A stretch of DNA of 64,000 nt, from positions 39,906 through 103,905 of the forward strand of contig CANIPU010000010.1 in NCBI GenBank assembly GCA_947469485.1, written 5' to 3'. The position numbers were made by a program, and so were the translations under genes. Below, in pieces: positions 36,093-45,351 of this stretch; the stretch's first letter is position 1; each line of letters opens with the position of its first letter. Source of the DNA: Chitinophagaceae bacterium (GTDB lineage Bacteria > Bacteroidota > Bacteroidia > Chitinophagales > UBA10324). Below the pieces are notes generated by a model. It was not told where the DNA came from and ran no database searches. It saw only the letters and a list, made by a program, of their open reading frames with translations.

Positions 36093-36650
36093 TTATTTTT
36101 TTCGATCCGCTTTGAGGATTTTAAGAAAATAAATTCCCCATGATACCGCAGTAACTTCAATCAGAAAATATCCAAAACCGAGCAAAAGCTGGAAGTACTC
36201 TTGTTTTATTTCTGATTTTGCAAGCACCAATATCATGACATATGGAACACACGCAACAAACCCGAAGAAACGAACCCACACCGGAAAAGGACGGTATGAA
36301 CTTATCATAATCATAGAAGGAATAATCAGAATTACATTTTTTGCAACTTCCTGAATTTTCTCCGGTGTATCACATGGAATCAGTGTAAAAAATCCAATAA
36401 AGGATATTGAAATCAAAACAAATCCGGCCGATGGAATCAGCCATTTTTTATCAGCAAGCTGAACACTTGACAAAACACAACCGGTAATAAAGGATGCATT
36501 TGCTAATTCCCACGAAATATTTTGCCAGTAGCCATACATCGGAAGCATCCCTCCAACGAAGCCAAAGAACAACATCAGAAAAAAGCAAATAATATTGATA
36601 TAGGTTGTATGACTATGCTGCAATTGCGGCCGAGGCTCAACAGAATTCAT
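36093..36650 (-). CDS. Small polytopic membrane protein, unknown function
   Basis: A 185-residue protein with about five hydrophobic segments, among them ICFFLMLFFGFVGGMLPMYGY, FVLISISFIGFFTL, VILIIPSMIMI, FFGFVACVPYVMILVLA and LLLGFGYFLIEVTAVSWGIYFL. It has a short His/Gln-containing cytosolic N terminus. I do not recognise a family. It lies 21 bp downstream of the small T9SS-type protein in the same direction, but no functional link can be inferred. Confidence 0.75.
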   Translation of the reverse strand: MNSVEPRPQLQHSHTTYINIICFFLMLFFGFVGGMLPMYGYWQNISWELANASFITGCVLSSVQLADKKWLIPSAGFVLISISFIGFFTLIPCDTPEKIQEVAKNVILIIPSMIMISSYRPFPVWVRFFGFVACVPYVMILVLAKSEIKQEYFQLLLGFGYFLIEVTAVSWGIYFLKILKADRKK

Positions 36651-36671
36651 ATAATAGTTTTACTATGCAAA

Positions 36672-37412
36672 TTAATACCTTATAACTTTTTCAAAATGGG
36701 ATTCGCCGTTTTTGTTTTTGAATTCCATTATTGAAACACCGCTCCAATTGTTTTTCAATTTTATTGAATTCGAGGCTTCATCACTCAAAATAATTTGTTC
36801 TAATATTCTTCCTGATAAATCATAAAATATCACTTCACTTTCTGAAAATGTATTAGCGAGATAAATATTTAATTCAGTTGAAAATGGAATTGGTGTAATG
36901 GAGAAGTTTTGTGTCAATTTCACATTATCAGAATTTGTTCCACTGCACGGGGCTCCTCCTATTAATGAATAATCAAAAATTAATGAACTGCATAAAGAAT
37001 CGTAATTAAACAATCCCCCTGTATCAATTAAAGTTGCTCCCGGTTCCCAAACCAGTGTATCCAGAAAAGGAAATGCAACATTTGAACTTGCATTATAATG
37101 AACTGTTGAACCGCTTTTTGCATAAAAACTATACATTCCATATGGAGTTGCTCCCATTGAATCGCTGAATATCACAGCAGCTCCGCTTTCTAAGTAAAAT
37201 TTATTAAACCCTGTAGAGTTTCCATAAACAGTTAAAGTTGAACCCGGACAAATCAAAAATTTCTGAGCCGGTAAAAAAGAATTATTGATGCTTGAATCAA
37301 TGGATATAACATGTACATCAGCCGGAATTACATAAGAACACTGTGCTTTAGAAAAAAAGAAAGAGCAAAGTGACAGTGTGAAAAGTAAAAGTGTTTTGTT
37401 AAAAATGTTCAT
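36672..37412 (-). CDS. Small secreted protein with T9SS sorting domain
   Basis: A protein of about 246 residues. I start it at 37412 (protein NIFNKTLLLFTLSLCSFFFSKAQ), which gives a clean signal peptide; the longer frame would overlap the divergent LD-carboxypeptidase. The middle is a short beta-repeat region of right-handed-helix type with many Gly, Ser and Thr residues (for example CPGSTLTVYGNSTGFNKFYL). The C-terminal 80 residues (ITPIPFSTELNIYL, EVIFYDLSGRILEQI) form a type A T9SS sorting domain. No catalytic motif is visible. The start codon is 64 bp from the divergent gene. Confidence 0.82.
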   Translation of the reverse strand: MNIFNKTLLLFTLSLCSFFFSKAQCSYVIPADVHVISIDSSINNSFLPAQKFLICPGSTLTVYGNSTGFNKFYLESGAAVIFSDSMGATPYGMYSFYAKSGSTVHYNASSNVAFPFLDTLVWEPGATLIDTGGLFNYDSLCSSLIFDYSLIGGAPCSGTNSDNVKLTQNFSITPIPFSTELNIYLANTFSESEVIFYDLSGRILEQIILSDEASNSIKLKNNWSGVSIMEFKNKNGESHFEKVIRY

Positions 37413-37476
37413 TGTCTGATTTTTTTGTGAATTAAAAATAACAAGTACACAGACATGTGAACTATATATTTCGTGC

Positions 37477-38394
37477 ATGATTGAAAATATTATTACGCCT
37501 CAAAAATTAAAAGCTGGAGATAAAATCGGAATTGTAGCAACAGCAAGAAAAATATCATTGCAGGAAATTCAATTTGCAATTGATACTATAAATGGCTGGG
37601 GACTGAAAGTAGTTTTGGGCAGCACAATCGGAAAAGGGGATTTTCAATTTGCTGGAACTGATGAAGAAAGACTGGCTGATTTTCAAAACATGCTTGATGA
37701 TGATTCGGTAAAAGGAATAATATGTGCCCGAGGCGGTTATGGTACTGTAAGGTTTATTGATGAAGTTGATTTCCGGAAATTTTCAAAGAGACCAAAATGG
37801 ATTTGTGGTTACAGCGATATCACGGTTTTGCATTCGCACTTGTTAGGCGTATATAATATTGCATCTGTTCATTCAACTATGCCATTAAGCTTCAAAGAGA
37901 ATACTGAAGACTCACTAGAAAGTTTGCGCGAAATTCTTTTCGGCGAAAATGTTTCTTACTCGTTTGCAGCCAATAAATTGAACAGAATAGGAACGGAAGA
38001 AGGAATTTTATGCGGTGGAAACCTGTCACTGCTTCAGAATTTATCAGGAACCGATTCGGATTTAGAAACTGATGAAAAAATACTCTTTATTGAAGATGTA
38101 GATGAGTATTTATATCATTTTGACAGAATGATTCAGTGGTTAAAAAGAAGTGGTAAATTGAATAACCTATCAGGATTGGTTGTAGGTCATTTAAGTAAAA
38201 TGAAAAACTTAAACGAACAAAACCCGTTTGGTAAAACTGCTGAAGAAATAGTTGCTGAAGCAGTTAAAGAGTTTGACTATCCCGTATGTTTTGGATTTCC
38301 TGCCGGGCACGAAAATGATAACAGAGCTTTGATAATTGGAGGGCGATACGGACTAACTGTAGAAAATGAAAAGACAGAACTAAAAATGTTTTGA
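37477..38394 (+). CDS. LD-carboxypeptidase (S66 family)
   Basis: A 305-residue S66 serine peptidase of the LdcA/MccF type, which removes the terminal D-residue from murein tetrapeptides during peptidoglycan recycling. Features are KAGDKIGIVATARKIS at the N terminus, CARGGYGTVRFIDE (about residue 88), the nucleophile serine in CGYSDITVLHSHL (about residue 115), the glutamate region LFIEDVDEYLYHFDRM, and the histidine in FPAGHENDN (about residue 273). It is cytosolic, with no signal peptide. It is transcribed divergently from the T9SS gene. Confidence 0.93.
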   Translation: MIENIITPQKLKAGDKIGIVATARKISLQEIQFAIDTINGWGLKVVLGSTIGKGDFQFAGTDEERLADFQNMLDDDSVKGIICARGGYGTVRFIDEVDFRKFSKRPKWICGYSDITVLHSHLLGVYNIASVHSTMPLSFKENTEDSLESLREILFGENVSYSFAANKLNRIGTEEGILCGGNLSLLQNLSGTDSDLETDEKILFIEDVDEYLYHFDRMIQWLKRSGKLNNLSGLVVGHLSKMKNLNEQNPFGKTAEEIVAEAVKEFDYPVCFGFPAGHENDNRALIIGGRYGLTVENEKTELKMF

Positions 38395-38399
38395 ATTGA

Positions 38400-38531
38400 T
38401 TATTTCAAAACAACATAAGCAAGTAAAAGCCATAAAAGTCCTTTAGCTAAAAAGAATAAAAACCCAATAAAGCCAACACGCTTAAACCAATATGTTATTG
38501 ATTGTTTATTATTAGCGTACCACTTTTTCAT
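38400..38531 (-). CDS. Small 43-residue membrane protein
   Basis: A short minus-strand frame of 43 codons begins MKKWYANNKQSITYWFKRV. It continues with one hydrophobic segment, GFIGFLFFLAKGLLWLLLAY, and ends VVLK. A basic, amphipathic N terminus followed by a single membrane helix with a near-complete codon bias makes coding likely. It converges with the LD-carboxypeptidase gene, the two stop codons being 5 bp apart. I recall similar small proteins with a WYxNN...WFKRVG start in Bacteroidota but cannot name a family or function. Confidence 0.6.
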   Translation of the reverse strand: MKKWYANNKQSITYWFKRVGFIGFLFFLAKGLLWLLLAYVVLK

Positions 38532-38629
38532 GTGGCAATATTAATTGGTTGAATTAAAAGAAAATATTTTTTTTATAAAAAATGCAGCAAAAAGTTACTT
38601 GTGCCCGTCAGATAATAAAACTAAACTCA

Positions 38630-38986
38630 ATGAAATCTAAATTCATTCTATTTGGCTGCTTAATTCTGGGTTTTTCAGCATTATCCATTTCCTGCAAAAA
38701 GAATAACCAAAAAGATGCTACACTTAATGAACTTTATAAATTATATAAAGATGGTAAAATTGAGGAGTGCAGGTATAAAGGAAAAACAGTTTTTTCAGGG
38801 TCAATAAATGCCTTTGATGCAGGATCAACAATTTATGATATAAATGGAGATATAATTGGCAATTGTAATTATGCCTGGGGTGGAGTTGATGCTATTTGCA
38901 ATCAGTTAAATTCTTGTCAAACTGTTTACTGCATTAAAGACAATATTTGGGGACAGCCTGCAAAAAACAAATACCACTTAAAATAG
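38630..38986 (+). CDS. Small lipoprotein, unknown function
   Basis: A lipoprotein of about 118 residues. I start it at 38630 because that methionine begins the signal peptide MKSKFILFGCLILGFSALSI, with lipobox cysteine CKK just after it; an ATG 16 codons upstream adds a polar extension that would spoil the signal. The mature part has six cysteines (EECRYKGKT, GNCNYAWGGVDAICNQLNSC, VYCIKD), suggesting disulfides. No domain recognised. It is a single gene between the small membrane protein and the sugar transferase. Confidence 0.72.
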   Translation: MKSKFILFGCLILGFSALSISCKKNNQKDATLNELYKLYKDGKIEECRYKGKTVFSGSINAFDAGSTIYDINGDIIGNCNYAWGGVDAICNQLNSCQTVYCIKDNIWGQPAKNKYHLK

Positions 38987-39017
38987 CATAGCCGGTATTC
39001 TGTATTCAATCAAGAAA

Positions 39018-40436
39018 TTATTTTCCTTTTCCTTGCCAGATAGTTTTTACTGTATAAAGCATGATTTTAAAATCAAGCATCAACGACATATTTTCAATAT
39101 ATAACAAATCAAACTTCATTCTTTGCACCATTTCATCCACTGCTGATGCATAACCAAATTTCACCATTCCATAAGAGGTAATTCCCGGTTTCGCTCTTTG
39201 AATATTTACATAATCAGGTGTGAGTTGAACTAACTGGTCAATAAAAAATTGCCTTTCAGGTCGCGGGCCAACTAAACTCATTTCCCCTCTCAAAACATTG
39301 AAAAATTGTGGCAGTTCATCCAATCGCCATTTCCGCATAACTTTTCCAAATGGTGTAATTCTATCATCATCGTGACTGGAGAGTGCCGGACCATTTTTTT
39401 CAGCGCCTTCAATCATAGAACGGAATTTATAGATGGTAAATGGTTTTCCATGCAATCCTATTCTCTCCTGCTTATAAAATATTTTTCCGTTGGCTGAAAA
39501 TACTATTCTGAATATGCAAAAGAGGTAAACAGGTGAAAGAATAATCAATACAGTAACTGAAGCAAAAATATCTGTTAACCGTTTGAAATTATATTGCCAT
39601 TGCGACATTAACTCCGGATAAATTTCTATAAACGCAGCACCTAACAAATGATTCATGCGTGCCGATCCGCTTAAAATATCGAATGTATCAGGTATGAGTT
39701 TAATAATTACATTTCTGTTTACAAGAAGGTTAATAATGTTATTCAGCCTTGGATGTTCGGAGGTTTCAATTGCTATAACCACTTCCTCAACATCATATTT
39801 ATGAATCAATTCCTGTAATTGAAGCAATTTACCCAAACAAGGTAAATGCGCAGCTAAGCCATTGGTTGAATTACCATTTGTATCAACAAACCCAACAACA
39901 TTGTACCCTTGAAAATTATCTTTTGTAATCTCGTTATAAATCTCAATTGCCCTTGTATTTCCCCCTATAATTAAAGTATTGAATCCAACTTTTTTGTTGG
40001 TCAATTGTCGTTTTGCATTATTCAAAACAACCGAACGAAATAAACCGGTTATTAAAAATTGCAAAATCAGTAAGAATCCAACGGCTATGTAATAATCCCG
40101 GTAATCAACAATCCGGTCATCGAGCATTACGGCAAAAAACAAAACGATTACCCCTAAAGCAATTACTAAAAAAGTTTTTGCCAGTTCATTTATCCGCGAC
40201 TTGCGATAAATGTTGGTGTAAAATCCAAGCATCCAAAACATAAGAACCCAACCAAAAGGAATAATTATTATTCCCAGAAAAAACTGCTTATCGGCAACCA
40301 ATATTTTAATATCACTGAAAGAAAAATCTTCGATATATACTTTCCGGAAAACAAAAAACACCATCCATCCGATAAGTGTGCTGATCACATCAGCAATCAC
40401 ATATTTTAATATACCGGAACGGATATAAGGTTTCAT
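39018..40436 (-). CDS. Polyprenyl-phosphate sugar-1-phosphate transferase (WcaJ/WbaP type)
   Basis: A 472-residue enzyme that starts exopolysaccharide or glycan assembly by moving a sugar phosphate from a nucleotide sugar to undecaprenyl phosphate at the inner membrane. Residues 1-125 hold four or five membrane segments. Residues 145-250 form a Rossmann-like domain (FNTLIIGGNTRAIEIYNEI). Residues 275-470 are the catalytic bacterial sugar transferase domain with FYKQERIGLHGKPFTIYKFR, KWRLDELPQFFNVLRGEMSL and GPRPERQF. It overlaps the preceding lipoprotein gene by 4 bp. Confidence 0.92.
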   Translation of the reverse strand: MKPYIRSGILKYVIADVISTLIGWMVFFVFRKVYIEDFSFSDIKILVADKQFFLGIIIIPFGWVLMFWMLGFYTNIYRKSRINELAKTFLVIALGVIVLFFAVMLDDRIVDYRDYYIAVGFLLILQFLITGLFRSVVLNNAKRQLTNKKVGFNTLIIGGNTRAIEIYNEITKDNFQGYNVVGFVDTNGNSTNGLAAHLPCLGKLLQLQELIHKYDVEEVVIAIETSEHPRLNNIINLLVNRNVIIKLIPDTFDILSGSARMNHLLGAAFIEIYPELMSQWQYNFKRLTDIFASVTVLIILSPVYLFCIFRIVFSANGKIFYKQERIGLHGKPFTIYKFRSMIEGAEKNGPALSSHDDDRITPFGKVMRKWRLDELPQFFNVLRGEMSLVGPRPERQFFIDQLVQLTPDYVNIQRAKPGITSYGMVKFGYASAVDEMVQRMKFDLLYIENMSLMLDFKIMLYTVKTIWQGKGK

Positions 40437-41317
40437 TGAAGAGTAATCAATTTAATATTATCAATAAAAACTTCACTGGTGGCAACACTGGTATCTCTTT
40501 GCACACGAACGATAATGTTATAATCATCAGGTATAATTGATTGTAAAACCTCCGTCAGATTTAAATAAATTTTATTCCACTCTCCTTTTGGTGTAATGTT
40601 CCAATTATAGTATTTGATTGAACTTCCCGTGGTATTTGCCTGAACTCCTACTTCAAATTTCTGATTGCATTTATAATTCATTTCTAAATAAACCGGTGAG
40701 CCATTATTGGTAAACGGATAAGTAACGGCTGTTTTGCTTTCACCAAAAACAAATGAATCATCCAGTTTGAAGTACCCGCAATAATCACCTTCAAAAACTG
40801 CTGAACCACTAGCTCTTACCAGGGTTGTATCGCCGGAAAGCTTTATAAAATTATTTCCTGATTCAAAATCTTCATTTAATAAAAACAAGGTTCCCGGCTT
40901 GTATGAAAAGACGGGTTTCAGGTGATAAGTTTCCTTTGGTTGCAGATTTACAACAAAGGAATCAGGATAAAAAAACGGATAAGCGATTCGGGTACCTGCC
41001 ACACCATTTTGAGAAATTCCGGCTACAACAACTATTTCCTGGGTTCCTTCTTTAAGCAACGGAAAAGTCATGGGCATTTCGTACACACCCTGCAGGGAAT
41101 TATCAATGTAAACCCATGCATCGGAAATTCTGTGTGATGAGGTTCCCTGAGCGGAGGATATTATGCTAACCGACGGAGAATCAATTTGAATGTAGGCCGG
41201 TATTTGTTCCGAAGGGTTTATGATATTACACGATGGCAGCAAACAAACTGCGATTAAATAAAAAATAACAGGAAACAGAAGCGTAAAAGGTGTTTTCAAA
41301 TGAGGGACTAATTGCAC
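40433..41317 (-). CDS. Lipoprotein paired with the sugar transferase
   Basis: A 294-residue lipoprotein with signal peptide ending at FYLIAVCLLPSC (cysteine about residue 30). Two beta-rich regions follow: an N-terminal PEGA-like domain (about residues 45-135, VYIDNSLQGVYEMPMTFPLLKEGTQEI) and a C-terminal jelly-roll-like domain (about residues 150-294, FLLNEDFESGNNFIKL). The latter resembles carbohydrate-binding modules. Its stop codon overlaps the start of the sugar transferase (4-bp ATGA overlap), so the two are translationally coupled. A role in recognising or guiding surface glycan is plausible but not proven. Confidence 0.75.
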   Translation of the reverse strand: MQLVPHLKTPFTLLFPVIFYLIAVCLLPSCNIINPSEQIPAYIQIDSPSVSIISSAQGTSSHRISDAWVYIDNSLQGVYEMPMTFPLLKEGTQEIVVVAGISQNGVAGTRIAYPFFYPDSFVVNLQPKETYHLKPVFSYKPGTLFLLNEDFESGNNFIKLSGDTTLVRASGSAVFEGDYCGYFKLDDSFVFGESKTAVTYPFTNNGSPVYLEMNYKCNQKFEVGVQANTTGSSIKYYNWNITPKGEWNKIYLNLTEVLQSIIPDDYNIIVRVQRDTSVATSEVFIDNIKLITLQ

Positions 41318-41442
41318 TTTAACTTTAGTTATTGAATATTATTGTTTGAGGCGAAAACTTTTTTTTAGGGGTCGCAAAATAAGAAGTGAAATGTAATTGA
41401 AAGGTAAAAAACAGATTAGCGTTCAACGATTACTTTTACAGC

Positions 41443-42816
41443 GTGAACGACACCGGAAAAACAATCGCTTATCACACATTGGGATGCAAACTCAACTTTG
41501 CAGAAACTTCAACCATTGCCCGCAATCTTGAAAAAGAAGGGTACAACAAAGTGAAGTTTGATGAAGCCGCCGATATTTATTTAATAAACACCTGTTCGGT
41601 TACTGAAAATGCTGATAAGGAAACACGAACTATTGTTAAGCGTGCCCTCCGTAATTCTCCCGATGCAAAAATTGTAGTGGTTGGTTGTTACGCTCAATTA
41701 AAACCTGAAGAAATTGCCTCTATTGAAGGGGTTGACCTGGTAGTTGGTACTAACGACAAATTCAATCTCTCGAAATATTTTGAACAATTACCTGAAGAAA
41801 AGGTACATGGCGAGAAAGCCGTTTTCTTCAGTTGCGATATAAGCGAAGTAAATTTTTTTAAAAGCAGTTACTCGTTGGGCGAAAGAACCCGTGCCTTTTT
41901 AAAGGTGCAGGATGGTTGTGATTACTCCTGTACCTATTGCACCATTCCAATGGCCCGCGGAAAAAGCCGCAGCGATTCAACAGCCAATGTTGTTATTCAG
42001 GCGAAAGAACTGGAAAAAGCAGGGGTAAAAGAAATTGTGCTGACCGGAGTAAACATTGGCGATTTCGGAATTAATGCCGCCGACAATTCACGAAACGAAA
42101 ATTTCTTTGAGCTCATTCAGGCATTAGATGCTGAAACTGACATTGACCGGTTCAGGATTTCGTCCATTGAACCCAATTTATTAAAAGATGAAATGATTGA
42201 TTTTGTTTCGAAGTCAAAAAATTTCATGCCGCATTTTCATATTCCCTTACAATCAGGTTCTGATGAGGTTTTAAAAAACATGAAGCGCCGTTATCAGCGC
42301 GATACTTATGTAAGTCGTGTCGAAAAAATAAAAGCGGTAATGCCGCATGCGTGCATTGGTGTGGATGTGATTGTTGGTTTCCCCGGTGAAACAGACGAAC
42401 TGTTTAACGAAACGGTCGATTTTCTTTTGTCGCTTGATGTTTCGTACCTGCATGTATTTACCTACTCAGAGCGGGCGAATACCGAAGCAGCTGTTATGAC
42501 CGATAAGGTTCCGGTGCGCGTTCGTCAGGAGCGGAATAAAATTCTGCGCCAGCTTTCTGAAAAAAAGAGAAGCCATTTTTATGCCCGACACATTGGCGAA
42601 ACACGAAATGTATTGTTTGAATCAGATGAACACAATGGCATGCTCGAAGGCTTCAGCGATAATTACATAAAGGTTAAGGTTCCATATCACTCCTCGTTAA
42701 TAAATAATATTTTTTCCGTTAAACTTATTTCACCTGAAGATGATTATGTGTTAGGAGAAATAATTTCCGCTGATAAAGTGAGCACAACCAATACCGAACT
42801 GTCAAACCATTTTTAA
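41443..42816 (+). CDS. mtaB: tRNA ms2t6A methylthiotransferase MtaB
   Basis: A 457-residue radical-SAM enzyme that adds a methylthio group to threonylcarbamoyladenosine at position 37 of tRNAs. The N-terminal MTTase domain has LGCKLNFAE, NTCSVTENADKE and VVGCYAQL with three cluster cysteines. The radical-SAM motif is CDYSCTYCTIPMARG (about residue 155), followed by the usual PHFHIPLQSGSD. A TRAM domain ends the protein. The start codon is GTG, in good agreement with the family start (NDTGKTIAYHTLGCKLN). It lies 17 bp before lgt. Confidence 0.95.
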   Translation: MNDTGKTIAYHTLGCKLNFAETSTIARNLEKEGYNKVKFDEAADIYLINTCSVTENADKETRTIVKRALRNSPDAKIVVVGCYAQLKPEEIASIEGVDLVVGTNDKFNLSKYFEQLPEEKVHGEKAVFFSCDISEVNFFKSSYSLGERTRAFLKVQDGCDYSCTYCTIPMARGKSRSDSTANVVIQAKELEKAGVKEIVLTGVNIGDFGINAADNSRNENFFELIQALDAETDIDRFRISSIEPNLLKDEMIDFVSKSKNFMPHFHIPLQSGSDEVLKNMKRRYQRDTYVSRVEKIKAVMPHACIGVDVIVGFPGETDELFNETVDFLLSLDVSYLHVFTYSERANTEAAVMTDKVPVRVRQERNKILRQLSEKKRSHFYARHIGETRNVLFESDEHNGMLEGFSDNYIKVKVPYHSSLINNIFSVKLISPEDDYVLGEIISADKVSTTNTELSNHF

Positions 42817-42833
42817 TTTTTCATTTAAAAGAA

Positions 42834-43997
42834 ATGTATCCAACCCTTGGTGATTTAGTAAAGAGTTTAACGGGAATTGATTTATCGTTCCTCTATATTT
42901 TTCAAATGTTCGGGTTAATGATGGCGGTTGCTTTTTTATCGGCTGCTTATGTGTTGTTCAAAGAACTGGCCCGGAAAGAAAAACAAGGATTGCTGCAACC
43001 CATTATCAGAAGCACAATTGTTGGAACACCTGCCACACCATTTGAATTGGTACTGAATGGCATTATGGGTTTTCTGATTGGATTTAAAGTGATAGGAATA
43101 TTTTTCAGTCTCTCCATATTCACTGCCAACCCGCAGGCTTTTGTTTTCTCCACGCAGGGAAGCTGGATTGGCGGCATTGCCATTGCTGCATTTTTTGCCT
43201 ACTCAAAATATTACGAGAAGAAAAAACAACAATTGCCCGAACCCAAAACCGAGAGCTTACAGGTATATCCAAGTCAGCTGGTGAGCGAGATTGTTATTTA
43301 TGCTGCCATTTTCGGATTGATTGGCGCAAAAATTTTCGACAACTTAGAAAACCCGTCGTTCTTTTTACAACATCCGATTGAAGCAATGATATCGTTCAGC
43401 GGATTAACCTGGTATGGTGGTTTAATACTGGCCGCCGCAGCCATTATTTATTACTGCATTAAAAATAAAATTCCGGTGATTCATATGGCCGATGCCATGG
43501 GGCCAACTCTTATACTTGGTTATGCAGTGGGGCGCATTGGTTGCCAGCTTGCCGGCGATGGCGATTGGGGAATTAATAACACCGCACCAAAACCCGCATC
43601 GCTTTCTTTTTTGCCCGACTGGATGTGGGCTTACAAGTTTCCGCATAATGTAATTAACGAAGGAGTTGAAATTCCAAATTGCATTGGCCGCCATTGTTAT
43701 GAGTTACCGGTGGCTGTTTATCCTACTCCGTTTTACGAGGTAATCATGTGCCTGTTTATTTTCGGGGTGCTGTGGTTTTTGCGCAAACGAATTACTACTG
43801 CGGGGTTGCTTTTCAGCATCTACTTAATACTGAATGGAATTGAACGATTCTCTATTGAACAGATACGGGTGAATTCGCAATACCACATTTTTGGATTTGC
43901 TCCCACTCAGGCAGAAATTATTGCGGTGCTGATGGTGCTTATTGGTATTGCCGGAATTATATGGACCACTAACAGGAAGAAGGAAATGATTGGGTGA
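42834..43997 (+). CDS. lgt: Prolipoprotein diacylglyceryl transferase (Lgt)
   Basis: A 387-residue inner-membrane enzyme that transfers diacylglycerol from phosphatidylglycerol to the lipobox cysteine of prolipoproteins. About seven hydrophobic segments are visible. The conserved region is HMADAMGPTLILGYAVGRIG followed by CQLAGDGDWG, with the Bacteroidota-style variant of the Lgt signature, and YPTPFYEVIM towards the C terminus. The cytosolic insert around residues 120-150 is longer than in E. coli Lgt. It serves the many lipoproteins encoded in this window. It is co-directional with mtaB, gap 17 bp. Confidence 0.93.
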   Translation: MYPTLGDLVKSLTGIDLSFLYIFQMFGLMMAVAFLSAAYVLFKELARKEKQGLLQPIIRSTIVGTPATPFELVLNGIMGFLIGFKVIGIFFSLSIFTANPQAFVFSTQGSWIGGIAIAAFFAYSKYYEKKKQQLPEPKTESLQVYPSQLVSEIVIYAAIFGLIGAKIFDNLENPSFFLQHPIEAMISFSGLTWYGGLILAAAAIIYYCIKNKIPVIHMADAMGPTLILGYAVGRIGCQLAGDGDWGINNTAPKPASLSFLPDWMWAYKFPHNVINEGVEIPNCIGRHCYELPVAVYPTPFYEVIMCLFIFGVLWFLRKRITTAGLLFSIYLILNGIERFSIEQIRVNSQYHIFGFAPTQAEIIAVLMVLIGIAGIIWTTNRKKEMIG

Positions 43998-44048
43998 AAT
44001 TGTTTGTGCTGTTGGTCTTGAGAACAACAATAGCTGAAGCAGAAAGTG

Positions 44049-44747
44049 TTAGTGCGGATATTCATTCAGGTTAATTTTAAGTGAATCCTTTTTCATATTT
44101 AGAGAATCCCCTTTATTTAGATATCGGTATGAAATACTTAATTGATTTTCATTAATAATTGGAGTATCAAACAATGCTTCCGGTGATCCATAAAAATGAC
44201 TTGCTTGTAACATAGTTGTCATAATTCTGTTTTCAGGTAGTTTGAATTTGAATTCTAATCCGGTGTTACAAAAATAAATGGTGATTGTATTTAAAGTGGA
44301 ATCAGAAAAATATAAAAGGAATCCAAGCGATGAATCTTCAGAAGAACAAATAAGAGACTCATAATCTGCAACAAGATTTCCATTTGATTTATTCATTAAA
44401 AAATAAGAAACTTCAAAATATGACCCACTTGATAATCTTCTTCCAAACAATAAAGTGGTTTTATACTCTGCTATAAATTTAGGTTCTAATCTCTCCATGA
44501 GTTCAATCATATCTTTTTCAAGAAAGAATAGTAATTGCTTATTGCCATCAGCAGTTTCAAATGTTAACCATGATGAATCGCAATCAAATTGTGTGTATAT
44601 AAATGAATGATTTGTAAAGTAAGTTGTATCGCAGGGAATGTAATCGGTCAATGATGAATCATCTTTGCAGGAACAAATGCTTTGTGCCATAACATTTGTT
44701 GTTATTAGAAAACCTAAAATAAGAAGTATTAGTTTTTTAATAGTCAT
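44049..44747 (-). CDS. Secreted protein, unknown function
   Basis: A 232-residue protein with a clear signal peptide (core LILLILGFLITTNVMA, cleavage before QSICSC). The mature part contains five cysteines spread over SICSCKDDSS, YIPCDTTY, FDCDSSW and ICSSEDSS, which suggests disulfides in the periplasm. There is no T9SS domain and no recognised family. It is followed downstream by the convergent lgt gene and preceded by another orphan gene. Confidence 0.68.
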   Translation of the reverse strand: MTIKKLILLILGFLITTNVMAQSICSCKDDSSLTDYIPCDTTYFTNHSFIYTQFDCDSSWLTFETADGNKQLLFFLEKDMIELMERLEPKFIAEYKTTLLFGRRLSSGSYFEVSYFLMNKSNGNLVADYESLICSSEDSSLGFLLYFSDSTLNTITIYFCNTGLEFKFKLPENRIMTTMLQASHFYGSPEALFDTPIINENQLSISYRYLNKGDSLNMKKDSLKINLNEYPH

Positions 44748-44912
44748 TTAATAAATTCCTAGTTCTTTTTCCTCATCTTCCCCTCAAACATAATAAAGTT
44801 ACGATTGATGTTTTGTGGGTTTGAAGGAGAATAGCAGAAGCACTGATTAAACACATGAATGCTGCAGGGTTATAAACTGTGCTGAGATGGGTTTTAATAA
44901 CTGAAATAAAAT

Positions 44913-45272
44913 TTACTGACTTTGAACATAAGCACTGTCACTAAGAATATATAAACACTTCATAGCAATCTGCTCATATTCAGTCTTACTTATTTTTGAA
45001 AGTTCTTTTGGTTTGTATTTAGATTTAATTTTTTCAAGATTGCAATTACAATAAGAATTTTTATCCTCAATTGAAATCTCGACTCCTTCATTTGTATACC
45101 CATTAAGACCATTTATACAGTCATTTAACAGAATTTTTTCTATTCCTGGAGACCAATAATTATCCATATAATATTTTGAACAGGATTTTATAATTATGGA
45201 AAGCAGAATACATACCATTACAAAAATTACAACCTTCTTCAAAGTTTTATTTTTTTTCAATTGTATTTCCAT
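44913..45272 (-). CDS. Small membrane-anchored protein, unknown function
   Basis: A 119-residue protein with one hydrophobic N-terminal segment (VVIFVMVCILLSIIIKS) and a soluble domain containing the cysteine cluster NSYCNCNLEKIKS and another cysteine in MKCLYIL. Many small Bacteroidota lipoproteins and membrane proteins share a C-terminal Cys-Asn-Cys arrangement like this, but I cannot assign a family. It has its own transcription unit and converges on nothing. Confidence 0.65.
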   Translation of the reverse strand: MEIQLKKNKTLKKVVIFVMVCILLSIIIKSCSKYYMDNYWSPGIEKILLNDCINGLNGYTNEGVEISIEDKNSYCNCNLEKIKSKYKPKELSKISKTEYEQIAMKCLYILSDSAYVQSQ

Positions 45273-45351
45273 AAATCTAAATGGGCTCTAATTTCTTTTG
45301 TGTTCTTTTTTTAATATCCATTGCAACAATCATATTTCAACCAAACAAATT

